From: Knoxdaviesia capensis
Lineage: Eukaryota > Ascomycota > Sordariomycetes > Microascales > Gondwanamycetaceae
Length of the DNA: 64,000 nt
Direction: 5' to 3'
NCBI GenBank assembly: GCA_001510575.1
Contig: LNGK01000010.1
Span: 62,001-126,000, forward strand
In this document: piece after piece, positions 21,664-33,700 of the stretch
Layout: each line of letters starts with the position of its first letter
Position numbering within the stretch: position 1 is the stretch's first letter
Translations under genes and position numbers: made by a program
Notes under the pieces: model-generated
Seen by the model: only the letters and a program-made list of their open reading frames with translations
Database searches by the model: none
Told to the model about the DNA's origin: nothing

Positions 21664-24409
21664 ATGAGTGCTGTTGGTAAGTTTGCCAAATCAACTGACT
21701 TTACAATACCGTTCATAGCAGGAGGCAGATCTTCTTCTTGGCTGGTATTGTGTTGTGTGTGCGCCTTAAGTTTGCTGACAGTTCGGTGTTCTAGGTGTTG
21801 ACTTCGGTACTCTCAAGACCGTGATCGCGGCCGCGAGAAATCGTGGTGTTGATGTGGTATGTATTGCTCTCCTCCCAGAACCTTCTCGCTCATGTCATCG
21901 GCCATTTCATCTCCTGGCTTTTGAATCCTTCTCTATGTATCATTGAATGATACCTTCGCTGCCGTCCTCCATTTTGAAAGCCGGTATACTGACTGTAATG
22001 TCTTTCCATAGATCGTCAACGAGGTTTCTAACCGCGCCACCCCGTAAGTATTCGAATTCCCTCCTTGTGTACATCACTTTGCATGCGTTGCAGCATACAC
22101 AACGTTGGATCGGTTGGATACCGGAAGCACTATTTGCTAACCCTTGAATCCCATCTCTCTCTCTCCAGCTCTCTTGTCGGTTTCGGCCCAAAGTCTCGCT
22201 ACCTCGGTGAGGCTGCGAAGACCCAGGAAATCTCCAACCTTAAGAACACTGTTGGTTCTTTGAAGCGCCTCGCTGGCCGCTCGTTCAACGACCCCGATAT
22301 TGCCATCGAGCAGGAATACCTGAGCTCTCACCTTGTCGACATCAATGGACAGGTCGGCGCTGAGGTGTCCTACAAGGGCGAGAAGGAGCGCTTCACTGCT
22401 ACCCAGCTTATCGCCATGTACCTTGGCAAGATCAAGCAGACCGCTTCGGCCGAACTCAAGCTCCCGGTTACTGACCTGGTCATGAGTGTGCCGGTCTGGT
22501 TCACCGACTCCCAGCGCCGGTCGCTGATTGACGCTGCCGAGATTGCCGGCATTAAGCTCCTCCGCCTCATGAACGACACCACCGCTGCTGCCCTCGGATA
22601 CGGTATCACCAAGCTCGATCTTCCCTCGGCCGAAGAGACGCCCCGCCGCGTCGCCATCGTTGACATCGGCCATTCTACTTATACCTGCTCGATTGTTGAG
22701 TTCCGCAAGGGCGAGCTGGCCATCAAGTCGTCTGCCTACGACCGCCACTTTGGTGGTCGTGACTTCGACAAGGCTGTTGTTGACCACCTGCACAAGGAGT
22801 TCAAGGGCAAGTACAAGATTGATATCTACTCTAACCCCCGCGCCAAGAGCCGTGTGCTCGCCGCCGCCGAGAAGCTGAAGAAGATTCTCTCTGCCAACCA
22901 ACAGGCTCCCCTCAACATCGAGTCGCTGATGAACGACGTCGATGTTTCGTCAATGATCACTCGCGCGGAGTTTGAAGCCCTCGTCGAGCCCGTTCTTGCT
23001 CGCGTCCATACTCCTCTTGAGCAGGCCCTGGCTGAGGCTAAGCTCACCAAGGATGACATTGACGTCATCGAGCTCGTGGGTGGAGGTACTCGTGTGCCGG
23101 CTCTCAAGGACCGTATCCAAGAGTTCTTCGGAAAGCCTCTGTCTTTCACCATGAACCAGGATGAGGCTGTTGCTCGTGGTTGTGCTTTCAGCTGCGCTAT
23201 CCTGTCCCCCGTTTTTCGCGTGCGCGACTTTGCCGTGCAAGACATCATCAGCTACCCCATTGAGTTCACCTGGGAGAAGGCCCCTGATATCCCTGATGAG
23301 GATACCAGCCTGACTGTCTTCAACAAGGGCAACATTCTTCCTTCGACCAAAATCCTCACCTTCTACCGGAAGCAGCCTTTTGATCTGGAGGCCCGCTACG
23401 CCCAACCCGAGGGACTCCCTGGCAACAGCAACCCTTGGATTGGCCGCTTTTCCGTCAAGGGCGTCAAGGCTGACGGTCAGGACGACTTCATGATTTGCAA
23501 GTTGAAGGCTCGTGTGAACATTCACGGTGTTCTGAATGTTGAGTCGGGATACTTCGTCGAGGAGCAGGAGATTGAGGAGGAAGTCAAGTCCGAGGAGAAG
23601 AAGGACGACGACAAGAAGGACCCCGATGTCAGTGACCTGGCCCCCGATATGGTACCACACTATCACCTAGTCTCTTCCGATACATGCGATACTAACTGGC
23701 CCCCCTCTCTTTACCAGGCTATGAACGTGGACGCCGCCAAGGAAGAGCCAAAGATCCGCAAGGTCAAGAAGCAGATGCGTAAGGGCGACTTGCCCATTGT
23801 CAGCGGCACATACACACTCGACCCGTCTGCTAAGACCGCCCTCCAGGAGAAGGAGGCTAGCATGAACTCCGAGGACAAGCTCGTTGCTGATACTGAGGAG
23901 AAGAAGAACGAGCTCGAGACTTACATCTATGATGTTCGCAACAAGCTCGATGACCAGTGGGCCGAACTGGCCACCGAGGAGGAGAAGGAGAAGCTCCGCG
24001 AGAAGCTATCAGCCTCTGAGGTAAGACCCACCCCCCTTCTCGTTTATTAGATTGTTCTTATCCCCGGACCCCTCGATCATATTGTCGCTTGCATTCCATT
24101 TTTCATGAAATCATTCATTCAGAGCTGCTCGCTTTAGAACCGCAACTAACCCAAGTACTCTTTCCTCTACAGGACTGGCTGTACGATGAAGGCGAAGATG
24201 CCAGTAAGAGCGTGTATGTCGCCAAGATAGAGGAGATCCGGATGATGGCCGGGCCCGTTACGCAGCGGTACTTCGATCAGGTTGAGGCTCATCGCCGCGC
24301 CGTGCAGGAGCGGGTCGATGCCGAGAACGCCGCCAAGCGCAAGGCCGCCGAGGCCGACAAGAAGGATGAAGATATGCCGGATGCCGACGCCAAGCCCGAT
24401 GTCGACTAA
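21664..24409 (+). CDS. HSP88: Hsp110-type chaperone (Hsp88/Sse1), Hsp70 superfamily
   Basis: Exons 21664-21676, 21795-21856, 22012-22043, 22169-23651, 23718-24020 and 24173-24409 give 709 aa, matching the usual length of fungal Hsp88. It acts as a nucleotide-exchange factor for cytosolic Hsp70 and holds unfolded protein. The ATPase domain is evident: VDFGTLKT at the phosphate loop, RATPSLVGFG, LVMSVPVWF, LMNDTTAAALGYG and VELVGGGTRVPAL. A substrate-binding domain, an acidic loop (EEEVKSEEKKDDDKK) and a charged helical tail ending DADAKPDVD follow. The first three exons are tiny (13, 62 and 32 nt), typical of this family's 5' end. The intron at 23652-23717 is 66 nt with no stop in frame; GTACCA is a weak donor, but ATACTAACTGG is a perfect branch sequence. 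Confidence 0.93.
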
Positions 24410-25684
24410 ATATCTCTCCTTTTTGCATGCTCTCGGTTGATTCTATCCCTATTTCTCTCTCTTCACCTCCTTTTTCGGCAGGGTTAGGTTCTTTTTTCTT
24501 TTCGGTGCATGATATCACGACCTTAGGTTAGATTGGTGAAGATAGAAAGAAGCTGGATGTTCAGGGTTAGTATGAAGGCGGATAGTGACTTGATGCCCTC
24601 TCTTTTTTGTCCTGAAAAGAATTCACACAAGGGCTTTGCCCCTTTTTCTCTGCACTCTCTTTCCACCTTTTTCTCTGTGACAGCAAGAAACTCTCGTTTC
24701 GGGCAGGAAATCACTGCCCCCAAGATTGAAAAATATAGACAGAAACCCAGAAAACAAGAACAACACAATCCTTTAGCCGCCAGTTCGTATTTGTCTCTTC
24801 CGTTCCTTGTCCCCCTTTTCACCAAAATCGAACCTTACAGACTCATGGAATACCTAGACTTTTTTTTTCTAAAAACTTTCTTGCCTTTTTGTTATTTTCT
24901 TGTTATGTTACCGGAACCAAAGAGGGATGTGGAACGTTATTTATCATTTCAAGTTATGTTGGTGGCTTTCTTGATGTTTTCTTGCCGAGTGATTCTCTCT
25001 CCCGCATGACTGCTAGGTGGATTGTGGGGGGTTTAGAAACGGTGAGGAGACAGACGTATCGGTGGAAATGTGTAGATAGAATATTCAGATTGACTTGATG
25101 CTCAGGATATGATGGTAAGCATTAGGTTTGAAGATCTCGATGCCTATCAAAGTGACAGGAGATGAGGAAATATATTCTCGGCACCTTGCTCCTTCCTTGG
25201 CTTCCGACATAAATGCTTCAAATCATAGCCAGTCTAAAGTTTTCCGTTCCTCCTTCATGCGTTTTTTGTATATATATTGTGATGTTAGACAGACCCGTCC
25301 CGATGTGAAGTTTTACCATGAATCGAAGAAAATAGTAGAAATGAAATGGATGAGACCTGAAAACCACGATGAACAGTTGGACATAGGGAATAAAAGGAAA
25401 AAAGGAGACTTTTGCAAGACCTGGAAATGGGAAACATGAAAAGAACAACAGGATTTGGCGTAAACTACTGATGCAAAAAAAGCAAAGTGACAACTCCCTT
25501 GAAGCACCGCTCTAGCTATTTCCCTTCTCTTCGTTTTGTCTTCGAGCTCATCCTACCAACGATCGCCTCCGGCACTGCCTCTGCAACATCGCTCGTCCCC
25601 CAGTTCCCTCTCATGTAAGGGGATACCGATAAGGCGACTGTAGGAGAGAGACCGCCGCAGTTTCAACGACCAGCATCTTGCTGC
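24410..25684. other. Convergent interval between HSP88 and eIF5B
   Basis: 3' flanks of both genes. Telobox-like TTAGG/GGGTTAG fragments occur near 24483, 24525 and 24563, showing that this hexamer is not restricted to promoters. No ORF or RNA gene supported. Confidence 0.5.
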
Positions 25685-28600
25685 TTAGGGGATATCGAAC
25701 AACGGTTTCAGCTTCTTGATCAGCATCCACTCGTCGTTGGTGACCTCCGAGCGGTAGAAGTCCTTCAGCGTATCGATGCTGGCGCGCGAAATCAGACTGT
25801 ACAGCTTGTCTGTCTCCTCGAGGTGGCGGCCGTACACCGGCTGGTGGCTGCCCATTTCGACTTTGACGGCCACCGACGGCTGGCCCTTCTTGCACACGGG
25901 GACTTGCTTGTGGTCACGCTCGATCGAGGTACTGCGGAAACCAGAAAAGGTAATGGTTAGTCTGTCAGTTGTTGCCAGGAGGGTAGAGAGAGGAGAAACA
26001 CTTACACTCTGCCAATGCTGATAATCTCCTTTGCGTTGGTAGTGGGGTTGGTCCGGACCGCCGCGATCGGGGTGTTCAGCTTCAGCTGACCCTCAATGAC
26101 ATCGACACCAATGACAATCGGGGCAGTCTTGTTGAAGACCGCGACAGTGTTGAGGACACACGGGAACACAGCCAGCATCTTGCTCTCCTCACGCTTCTTC
26201 TCGAGCTGCTCGGCCAGGTGCTTGGTGAAGGCATCGAACAGGTGGTAGATAATGTCGGCTGTGAAGATCTTGATGCCGTTCTCGTCGGCGTACTGCTGCG
26301 CCTCCTTGTCGACCTTGACGTCGAAGCACAGCATCACAGCGTAGTCGGGCGACTTCTCGAGCATAATACCGCACTGCAGAACATCGCGCTTGTACACGGG
26401 GCCGATCCCCACGTTGGCCACGGGAATCTTGCAGGACTTGAGGAAGTCCAGCAGGGCTTCCAGCGAGCCCAGCGTCGACGCCTGGACACTGACGCCACGA
26501 CCGGACGTCTCGACCCGGCTGAACAGGCTGGCCAGATCCGCCTCGACTTCGTCGGCCAGATCGTCCTCGTCGTCGTCGGGGCCGACCACGAGCAGTCGCG
26601 AACCGGCGATCGCGCCCTCCAAGTAAGGGGCGCTGATCTTCACGCCCATGGCGGCCTTGACCTCCTGGTTGTGCACATAGGCGGAGCGGATACGCAGCTC
26701 GCGCATGGGCTGGGGAGTCAAGAGCGCGCGAATGTTGGTCTTGATTGCACCCTCCGTACCGCAGAGCACGATTCGGTCGCCCGAGTGCAGCACACCGTTC
26801 GACAGCACCACATCGATAGTCATCCCGAAACCCTCGATGGCCTTGACTTCCAGCACGGTCGCCTGCACCTCCGACAGGTACATCAGCGAGCCGACCATGC
26901 GCTCCTGGGTAAGCTGCAGCAGCAGCTTGAGCATGTCGGGGATACCCTCGCCAGTATGGGCCGAGGTGGGCACCAGCGAAACGTAGCGCGCCATCGACTT
27001 GTTTTCGTAGAAGAGCTCGGCGTTGAAACCCTGCTCGGCGAAGGCAGTCTTGGTCTGCTCAAGGCGGTTCTTGAATTCGTTCTGCACTCCCTTATTCTGC
27101 ACAGCCAACGACTCACGGAACCCGTTGTTGTCGACCTTCTTCCAGCCGTAGAGACGATCAATCTTGTTCAGAGCAACAATGAAGGGCGTCTTGCGGTCAC
27201 GGAGCATGCGCATCGACTCGAGCGTCTGCGGCTCGAGACCGTGCATGATATCGACGACAAGAATGGCAATGTTACACAGCGACGAGCCACGCGACCGGAG
27301 GTTCGAGAAAGACTCGTGGCCAGGCGTGTCGATGATGAGGAGACCGGGCACCTTGAATTCGAACGAGTTGTCGCGGTTGACCACGGCAGTCTTCGCCTTG
27401 ATGGCGTCGACCGGGAAATACGTCGCACCGATCTGCTGCGTGATACCTCCGGCTTCACCTTCCTGCACGTTGGTCTGGCGAATCTTGTCGAGCAGCTTGG
27501 TCTTTCCGGTATCGACGTGGCCAAGGATACAGCAGATGGGCGAGCGAAGGTTGTCCTTGGACCGGGCAGCCAGCGCGGCCTGGTGGGCAGCCTCGCGGCG
27601 TTCGGCAGCTTCGCGCTTGCGCTGGGCCTCGAGTTTCGCGGCCGTGCTCGCGGCAATATCGTCCTCATCTTCCGACTCGTCTTCGTCCTCGTCGTCGTCG
27701 TCATCTTCTTCGGCCTTCTTGGCCGCCTTCTCATTCTCCGAATCGGCATCCCAGCTCTCCTTGATGTTGCCATCATCGGCATCAGCGAGGGCTTCCCAGT
27801 CATCTTCGTCGACGGGCTCCTTCGCCTTCGCCTTCTTCTTGGACTTAGCCTCGGCCTCTTCGCGTGCCAACCGCTCTTCCTCGGCCTTCTTCGCCGCCGC
27901 CTCCTCTTCAGCCTGGATTCTAGCGCGCTCGGCGGCTTCGGCCAGCGCCTTGTCCTCATCCTGCTTGCGGTTCTTCTTGCGGCTATCGGGGGCAGCCGCC
28001 TTCTTCTTCTTGTCGTCCTTCTTCTCGGCCTCGTCCTCGTCAGCTGCGCCAACCTTGATGCCCGCCGCAAGCATCTGCTGCAGCTTGCGCTCGTTGCGTG
28101 CCTTCTCCTCCTTCTGGGCCTTGGTCAGGAACTTGCCCTCCTTCTTCAGCTGCTCGATCTTCTCCTTTTCGCGTTGCTTCTTGAGGGCCTTCTGCTCCTC
28201 CCGCTTCCGCAACTCTTCCGCCTCCATCCGCTCCAGCTCTTCCAGGCGCTCCTTCTCAACAGCCTTGAGCCTCTCTTCCTCTTCCGCCCGTTTCCGCAAT
28301 TCCTCCTGTTGCTTCTGGATAGCAGCAAGGTGTGCGGGGATCTTCTTCTTCTTGCCACCATCCGCAGCCGCCGGGGCAGCGGGGGCAGCAGCGGGGGCAG
28401 CAACAGGGGCAGCAACGGGGGCAGCCTCCTTCTTCTCGACGGGCTTCGCGGGCTCGGGCTTGGCGGGGACAGTCGTCTTCTTCTTGGCGGCCTAGTGATT
28501 CAAGCGAATACATTCAGTCAGAAAAGGCTGCCTCGCTCGTCCTCTCTCGGAACCAACCATGACAGGGCAAAATCTTGAGAGAAAGCAATTGATGGTTACA

Positions 28601-29065
28601 TACCTGTTCCTTCTTCCGTTGCTTCTCCTTCTCCTTCTTGAGCTTCTCTTTCTCGGCTTTCGTCAGCAGGCGACCGGACTCGCCAACTTCGTCGTCGTCC
28701 TGGGCCTTCGCGGCGGGTTGTTGCTTTCCTTTGGGACCGCCCTTGCCCTTCTTTTCGGGGACGGCGAACTCGTCCTCCACGTTGCCTTCGGCCGCAGCAG
28801 CCGGAGCTGCGGCCGAAACCTCAGCAGCGGCAGCGGCAGCATCCTCGAGCCAGTCTTCGGTGTTTCCGCCCTTCTTGCCCTTCTTGCCTTTGTTACGGCG
28901 CATCAGGGCCATCAGGCCACCGCCGCCAGTCGTAGGCTCGTCATCTTCGGGTTTCTCGGCGCCGGCGTCCGGGGTCGATTCGGGGGCAGTGGTCGAGCCA
29001 GGGGCCGGCTCACCGAGCTCAGCCTCCCAGTCGTCGTCTCGGTTATTCTTCTTCTTAGGCGCCAT
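25685..29065 (-). CDS. FUN12: Translation initiation factor eIF5B (Fun12)
   Basis: Minus-strand exons 29065-28604, 28491-26006 and 25931-25685 give 1,064 aa, normal for eIF5B. This GTPase joins 60S to 40S subunits at the start codon. The N-terminal 450 residues are highly charged Lys/Glu coiled-coil-like sequence with Ala/Pro spacers. The G domain follows with GHVDTGKT (G1), GGITQQIG (switch 1), DTPGHE (G3) and NKID (G4), then domains II-IV. The last exon supplies the C-terminal helix region (LYSLISRASIDTLKDFYR, ending LFDIP). The junction ISIGRV/TSIERD uses a GTAAGT donor and fits the family. A long antisense frame covers most of exon 2 and is a codon-bias shadow. TTAGGG-type sites are about 620 and 810 bp upstream. 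Confidence 0.96.
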
Positions 29066-30707
29066 GATTACGCACCGATGTCGTAGTTATGGTTGTTTCG
29101 ATGGACCGAGGGTGACAGGTGAGAGATTAACAATACCTCTCTTGAGGATTGGTGTGGAGAAGGGAGGGGCAATAGGAACACGAAATAAATTTCGGAGAGG
29201 ACAAACAAATAAATTTGAAATGCTCTGCCTCGTTTCTATATCTTGAAAGAGAGGTAGATCTGGAGGAGATTGAGATGAAAAGCTCTGTTTGTAAACAAAT
29301 ACAACCAGAAAAAATAATACAGGTCTTTGTTGGAGGAGGACAACAAAGAGATTCTACTAAGCTCTATTAGTTAAAATGGACGATGAATAGAAGAAAAGAG
29401 GGAGAATAAATAGATAGTTCTTGAAATAGTCAAAGGGAATATTTGAAGATTACAAGAACGAAGTAGGAAGCACAATAGGGTAAAAAAGATCTAGAGCGGG
29501 GTGTGGGGTGGGATATTCTGGCACACTAAAAAAATATTACATCAGGAAAGTTACCTGAGGCTTTCAGAAATCAATGTATCTCGGGAGAATCATCCTGCAA
29601 CATTAACTATCTGCCTATTAAATATGTCCTTAAAGAGGTAGAGGAATATAGAAACTTTCAATCCCATGACAGCTTTTCTGTGAGTCACTTAGGGTTCGTG
29701 GTGGGATCTTCCTCCCACCTTGAAAACAATACAGTGAAGTTCTAGATGTGGCTCATAAAAACCCTATACCATTTGCAACGAGCTCAGTATGTCGACTCTG
29801 AATTCCAGCATCTGAATTTCTCCAATTTGAATCTGTGGGTGGGGCTCAACAACCAATCAATCCATCTTTGCCTGTAACCCTACCCCTAACACAACCGCAC
29901 ACTAAGAAACCCCAAAGATCTGCCACTATCGCCACCACCACACAGGCTGGTCTGCCAAAGGGAGAGAGTAGACAACGCTGTGGTTCTGGGAGGATCAAGA
30001 CGGGGCTACTTGCATCTCTCTGAGCTCTCACCAAAGGATGTTTTATTCTAATAGGCTTGACCGCTTTTGTTGCCCTCTAAATCATAAACTGCTGCTCCGT
30101 ACTGTGACAAAGAACAAACTCGAGAAGACGAACCAGGGAATCGAGAATCAAGGAAAAAATACCGTTCTCTCCATAACCCAAGAGAAAAAAAAAACGTCTA
30201 GACCGTATTCGCTTTTTGGCTTCCCATAATCTCGCATAAATAGACCCCTCAGCTCTCATCTATCCCACCGACCACTTCATCCCCCGTGGCTTGTAAACCC
30301 AAGAAGAAGATAGCACTGCTCTTTTTCCGCCTATTCTCGAATCTTCTGTAAAAACCAATAATTGCTTGTCTACTCAGTAGTCGCTTTTCTGTTCTTCCAT
30401 GAAAACTAACGTTTGATATTCGCGCCAAGGGGAAAGGGGACTGTCGTGAGGCAATCTGCCGAACATGAAGAGGGAAATTCGATCATGAATGAAGGGAAAA
30501 GAAAGAAAAGAAAACCGGGCAAAAAGGGGCCTCTATATTGACCGAGACTGTAAGAACGGGGTGCAACTTGTATCTAGTAGAAGACTTGAGAAGATGATAA
30601 GGGAGGCGCGAAGCCGTCGTGAGGAGAAGCAGACCGTACTGTCTCATCAAGACAGCAGGGTGGTGATTACCCCTTGTTGACTTTTGAGTATGTACGATTG
30701 CACTGTA
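29066..30707. other. Intergenic upstream of eIF5B
   Basis: The eIF5B promoter plus the 3' flank of the MMS1_N gene. It contains TTAGGG at 29689-29694, AACCCTACCCCTAAC at 29876-29890, and partial ACTGTAC motifs at about 30635 and 30701. No coding potential supported. Confidence 0.55.
29689..29890. promoter_or_regulatory. Telobox-like sites upstream of eIF5B
   Basis: TTAGGG at 29689-29694 and a degenerate tandem AACCCTACCCCTAAC at 29876-29890. Assigned as possible Tbf1-type sites by sequence only. Confidence 0.4.
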
Positions 30708-33700
30708 CTAGATTTGCCACGCTAGGAAGTAGTCCAAGACTTCATAGGCAAACTGGAAGTGCACCGGTCCGCACAGAGCAGTCTCGTTGACTTCAGGCAA
30801 ATGTCCAAAGGCGTCGTCAATCTCCTCGAGGTACTTCTTGAAGAGCAGATGAGCCTCGCGGCCCTCGACAAGCTGCTCTAACGCTTGGCGGGTCAAACAT
30901 TCGGAGAGGAGATTGCCGTTTATATGCATGCGGATCTTGGGCTCCTCCTGGGGGATAATGTCGCTGATGTCCGGCCCTGAGCCGGCTGCCGGTCTTGTCG
31001 CTGTGGGTGCATTAACAGCGATGCCATGGGCCCCACCACCTCCCATGACGAAGTCTCCCGATGCTTCCAATCGTTCAGCCTCATGAACCAGGTCATCGTC
31101 ATCGATGTAGTCGATAAAGTCGTCCGCCTCGGAAATTAGCGAGGCAGAGGATGAGGATGGCGAGAGTGACCGTGATCCGAAGATTGGATTGCGCATGAAG
31201 TTGGACTTCTCCGCCAGGTTCTGGATAAGCGCAAAAAGGCGCCATGTCTTCATATCCAAAAGCGTAAAGTTCATCACTGCCCCATCGAGAGACACTCCCA
31301 GGATATCGGCGTCGTCAACAGTACTAGGAAGCCTTCCATATAACGGACGCTGCCACCTCCGCCACAGTGGCCGGACATGACCGCGAGTAAATGTTCGGAT
31401 GGATGCTGGTAGTTCAGCTTGGAACAGGGTCTCCACATCGCGCTTGACTGCGGATGGGATCCAGAGGCCCGATATGGTGCATGCCTGATCACATATGATG
31501 GAAATTGGCCAATCCGACTCAGGCGATCGTGTATTTCCAACGTCGATAATGGAATGGGCTTGCCGCATCTGCATCTCTGCATCTCTCTCTTCACCGATCA
31601 TCGAAATCCGAGGTTCATCTGCCTCAGTCAAGTCTTTCAAGACCTGAATTCTTCCTCCCGAAATGGCTAGCATCACGGCCGCCGAGCTGGTGTTGAAAAT
31701 GGCTTTCCCGCGCAACTTTCTCGTGCTGTATTCGAGGGTTTCCCAGAACACCGACGATGCTGTGCAGTAGAATAGATTGTCCCCCTCCGTGTACACGTGC
31801 TGTATGGGTTCTCCGGTTCCACGCTTCTTGTATCGTGTCACGTAGCGGATATACTTTTCTGGACCAGTGGGCTCAGTCCGAAATCTTTCTGCCGAAACAA
31901 TAACGAGCTTGCCATCAGAAAGCGTGATGATGAAGAACAGAAATTTCTTTCCATCCTTCACATAAACCCATTCAGCAAGACATATGATGTGGTCACCTTT
32001 GGTCCCTAAACCCGATACAAATTCAACCCTCTCCGTGGTTCGATCAACAGGATATGACAGATCGGCGCCAGAATCAGGATCAATGAACATGATAGTGGGT
32101 TTGTCATCGCAGATGGCACCAACAACTAACGCATTGATGAGCGATGAGAACACGACTTTCCGAGGTGTCTTTCCCAGTGGAATCTGTCTCGTAACCGGAC
32201 CATGGCTAGACTCGACTTCTGCTAGCAGGATCCGAGTTTGGCTGATCATGAGAAGAGGCGTACGGCGGTTCGAAAGAGCCACAGTTTGTGAAGGACAGAA
32301 CACTGCGTGTACGACTGGGGCCATCCGGTCAACTTCGTTGGCATCTACGGGCCAGATTTTCTCGCCCATGAGATGATGGGATTTCCGGTTGGGACATGGG
32401 GAGAGCTGGACAATCCCTGTCTCTCCAAAGGCAAGAGCCATGTCGTGGCTCGATGCTTTTCTCCTGAATTTCGTGACAGATACTGGAAGTCGGCCAAGAT
32501 GGTGCCAATATACAGTCGGCCTGTAATCCACAGAGTCAAGGTCAATGACTACACTGAAGGCATGGCCAGTGCGGGTGCCTCCAATGACGGTGACTTGAGA
32601 GTCGCGAGTTTCACTATCCAAGACTATTAGACTAGTCACGGCTTGATAGGAGTAGTTTGCTTCACCCTCTTCGTCACCAAGGATCAGAGGGATTTGGTTG
32701 AAAATGTCCAGCCGATCATCTGATGTTTTCAGCACAAGAAGCACCGGATGGGGCTGTTGCTGAATTGCCGCTAAAACGTAATCTCCGATCTGAGGATCAC
32801 ATAGCTGTAAACATGTGACGTTGTTGTCCGACTTGGCGATGCCAAACAGTTGAACGTCGAGATCAGATACTGTGAGAAGGGTGATGTAAAAGCCGTCCGG
32901 AGAGTGGGTGAATACAGCGATTCGGTCGAATGAAATTACAGCATGTTCGATGACGGTGCAAGGTGCTTTCAACAGAGATGAAATGTTGTGCTGCCGTCTG
33001 AATCTTGAGAGGAATTGAAACCTAGGGTTAGAAATACAACTTGGCTGTGCCATGACGATATCGAGGGTTGGGGGTGTATTGGGGAGGAGGGAATAAGAGG
33101 CATACCTGATGCTGTGATCTATCAAAACAATGGAGTTCTCAGAAATTTGGCATATCCGGCCGTCAGGAAAGTGGTGGGCAGCTAGAGTGCGCGAAGTCAA
33201 ATCGAATAGGGCCTCTCCCTCCACCTCCGTAATATTCGATAGGTCAGAGGCAAGATGAAGAACAGCCGACGATTCTGCTAGAGACAGCAGAAGCCAATGA
33301 ACAGGGGTGTCGTCTTCGGCTGGAAGATTTGCAAACAGCCAGGCATTGCTAATAAGGGCACGAAATTCGACATCAAGCTCGATGCTTGCTCGATAACCCA
33401 TTCTGTGTTCAACAATCGCGCCGCTTCCTTTCCGGCCGGTTGCTGCAAATATTCTGTCCGTATAGGTTTTCAAGTCGTTTGCCGGGTGTTGGCTGGTACT
33501 GCCGCCAGATCTTACACTCCACAGTTGCGAATCATCACTGGTGACAATATCCAAGGTTGGCGACCAGTTGGGGATTGTTCCGGTACGGACAGGCCGTTGT
33601 CTCGGAGGCAGCTACGAATGACCAGGCGTTAGTTCTATTGAAATCAGGGGCGCATCCAAAGATGACCTCGTTTAGATCCGGGGCGCGGGCAGGCGGGGTA

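Noticed and set aside
22137..23666. Minus-strand frames of 254 and 238 codons inside HSP88
   Set aside because: Codon-bias shadows of a clear Hsp110 coding exon.
26218..28578. 786-codon plus-strand open frame
   Set aside because: It lies antisense to eIF5B exon 2. Its His/Leu/Gly/Arg-heavy composition is what GC-biased codons give when read backwards, and eIF5B is unmistakable on the other strand.
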